Positions 62,521-64,000 of a DNA stretch of 64,000 nt are shown here, piece by piece. The stretch spans positions 186,001 through 250,000 of the IMG/VR virus record IMGVR_UViG_3300031951_000001, one strand, 5' to 3'. Source of the stretch: a virus. A program made the position numbers and the translations under genes. The notes under the pieces are model-generated. The model was not told the origin of the DNA. It saw only the letters and a program-made list of their open reading frames with translations, and made no database searches. How positions within the stretch are numbered: the first letter of the stretch is position 1; each line of letters starts with the position of its first letter.

Positions 62521-64000
62521 TGGCAAATAAGAAAATATCATATACCACCAGGGATTTTGAAGCAATAAGGACCGAACTTATTAATTTTACAAGAACGTAT
62601 TACCCCGACCTCATTGACAATGTTAATGACGCTGCCGTGTTTTCGGTATTGTTGGATTTGAACGCTGCGGTAACCGACAACCTCCACTTCAACATAGATA
62701 GAAGTATTCAAGAAACAGTATTACAATACGCTCAACAGAGGTCATCAATATATAATATTGCCAGAACTTACGGTTTAAAGGTACCAGGACAAAGACCATC
62801 AGTTGCGTTAGTTGATTTATCAATTACGGTACCGGCATTCGGAGATAAAGAAGATTTGAGATATTGCGGTATATTAAGAAGAGGGTCACAAGTTAATGGC
62901 GCCGGACAAGTTTTTGAAACTGTATATGACATTGATTTTTCTTCAGCGGTTAATGCTGAAGGTGCATCAAACAGGTTGGTAATACCAAATTTTGATTCAA
63001 ATAATATCCTTATTAATTATACAATCACTAAAAGAGAGACAGTTGTTAACGGTATTACAAAAGTATTTAAGAAGGTTATTACACCAAATGATGTGAAACC
63101 TTTTTATGAAGTTTTTTTACCTGAAAAAAATGTGTTAGGAGTTACAAGTGTTTTATTAAAAGATGGAACACAGTATGCAAGTGTACCATCTACCCAAGAA
63201 TTTTTAGGTTTAGATAATAGATGGTATGAAGTACAAGCACTTGCTCAAGATAGAGTTTTTGTTGAAGACCCAACTAAAACCGCCGACTCACCTGGTATTA
63301 AAGTAGGAAAATATATCACAACTTCTAATAAGTTTATTACCGAATTTACACCTGAAGGTTATATGAAAATGACCTTTGGAGGAGGAAGTCAATCTGCTGA
63401 TGAACAATTAAGAGAATTTGCGAGAAACGGGATGAAGTTGGATTTGTATAAATATTCAAACAACTTTGCTTTGGGTAGTACGTTAAAGTCAAATACAACA
63501 TTGTTCGTTCAGTATAGAATTGGAGGGGGATTAAGTAGTAATGTCGGTGTTAATGTAATAACACAAATAGGAACGGTTTCTTTTTACGTAAATGGTCCAT
63601 CTTCTTCAGTTAATACGAGTGTTGTTAATTCATTAAAATGTAACAATGTGACGGCGGCCATAGGTGGTGCGAATATACCAACGGTTGAAGAGGTTAGAAA
63701 TTTAGTAGGATTTAATTTTGCTGCTCAAAACAGAGCAGTGACTGTAAATGACTATGATTCAATCATAAGAACAATGCCGTCACAATTCGGGGCACCGGCT
63801 AAAGTGGCGATTACCGAAGAAAATAATAAAATTAAAATTCAAATGTTGGCTTACGATGAGACAGGTAATCTAACCGAGGTCATCTCAAATACTTTGAAAA
63901 ATAATGTTGCTAATTATTTGTCTAATTACAGAATGTTGAATGATTACATATCAGTTATGTCGGCAAATGTGGTTGACCTTTCAATAATAATTGAAGTTGT
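62521..64000 (+). CDS. 6: Baseplate wedge protein gp6-like, 3' end outside window
   Basis: ATG 62521 starts a frame open to the right edge (at least 493 codons). The N-terminus MANKKISYTTRDFEAIRTEL, then LINFTRTYYPDLI and NDAAVFSVLLDLNAAVTDNL, is typical of gp6-type baseplate wedge proteins (T4 gp6 is 660 aa). A segment RNLVGFNFAAQNRAVTVNDY, near residue 400, is the J-family baseplate pattern in which an NDYxxI motif recurs. Known: gp6 dimers form the inner ring of the wedge. The missing end should be about 150-200 residues. Confidence 0.9.

Noticed and set aside
1-64000. tRNA genes, integrase, transposase or homing endonuclease
   Set aside because: Intergenic gaps are short and show no cloverleaf; no protein carries tyrosine or serine recombinase, DDE, GIY-YIG or HNH patterns that I could see.

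Overview
This window is part of the genome of a large, AT-rich, contractile-tailed phage of the T4-like type. Tail sheath, tail tube, tape measure, baseplate hub and wedge genes stand beside a T4-type replication set: family B DNA polymerase, gp32-like SSB, UvsX/RecA, RNase H-like 5' nuclease, DnaB-type helicase and class Ia ribonucleotide reductase. I see no tRNA, rRNA, integrase, transposase or CRISPR array. Start codons lack a Shine-Dalgarno sequence and are preceded by A/T-rich DNA, which fits a Bacteroidota host; the host is inferred. Both ends cut through genes, so this is an internal fragment.

Layout. (1) 1-3341: two multidomain glycosyltransferase/methyltransferase proteins. (2) 3391-21729: three very large modular adhesin-like proteins (3704, 1413 and 958 aa) made of Cys-rich, beta-sandwich and beta-propeller modules joined by Thr-Pro linkers. 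The second carries a complete-looking metzincin metalloprotease. (3) 21814-24642: DNA polymerase. (4) 24583-29466, minus strand: SNF2 helicase, a Mn-type superoxide dismutase fused to a probable PD-(D/E)XK nuclease, a gp13-like neck protein and a small beta-rich protein. (5) 29458-31162: neck and tail-terminator-like genes with a 52-aa zinc-ribbon gene between them, then a 54-aa minus-strand ribbon-helix-helix-like gene. (6) 31442-39526: sheath, HAD hydrolase, tube, gp26-like protein with a possible +1 frameshift into a gp51-like segment, and tape measure. (7) 39558-51901: three baseplate/hub genes, two of them giant. (8) 51940-52861: two small proteins of unknown role. (9) 52945-61370: replication and nucleotide metabolism. 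(10) 61419-64000: an unknown protein, then gp25 and gp6 baseplate wedges.

Regulation. A strand-oriented motif TATTTATA, the reverse complement of the T4 late-promoter box TATAAATA, precedes most transcription-unit heads on both strands and is absent before tightly packed downstream genes. Its distance to the start codon clusters at 12-16 nt or 3-4 nt. It is my best candidate for the phage promoter. Five intrinsic terminators are visible.

How the genes may work together. The replication set copies the DNA and supplies dNTPs. Neck, sheath, tube and baseplate genes build the tail. The three adhesins probably sit on the virion through a shared N-terminal domain and may be decorated by the upstream glycosyltransferases. 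Least ordinary are the SOD-nuclease fusion, the adhesin-embedded metzincin, the SSB-like tip on gp32, the oversized sheath and hub, and (L/I)TE leader peptides on several proteins that could mark them for packaging and prohead-protease cleavage.
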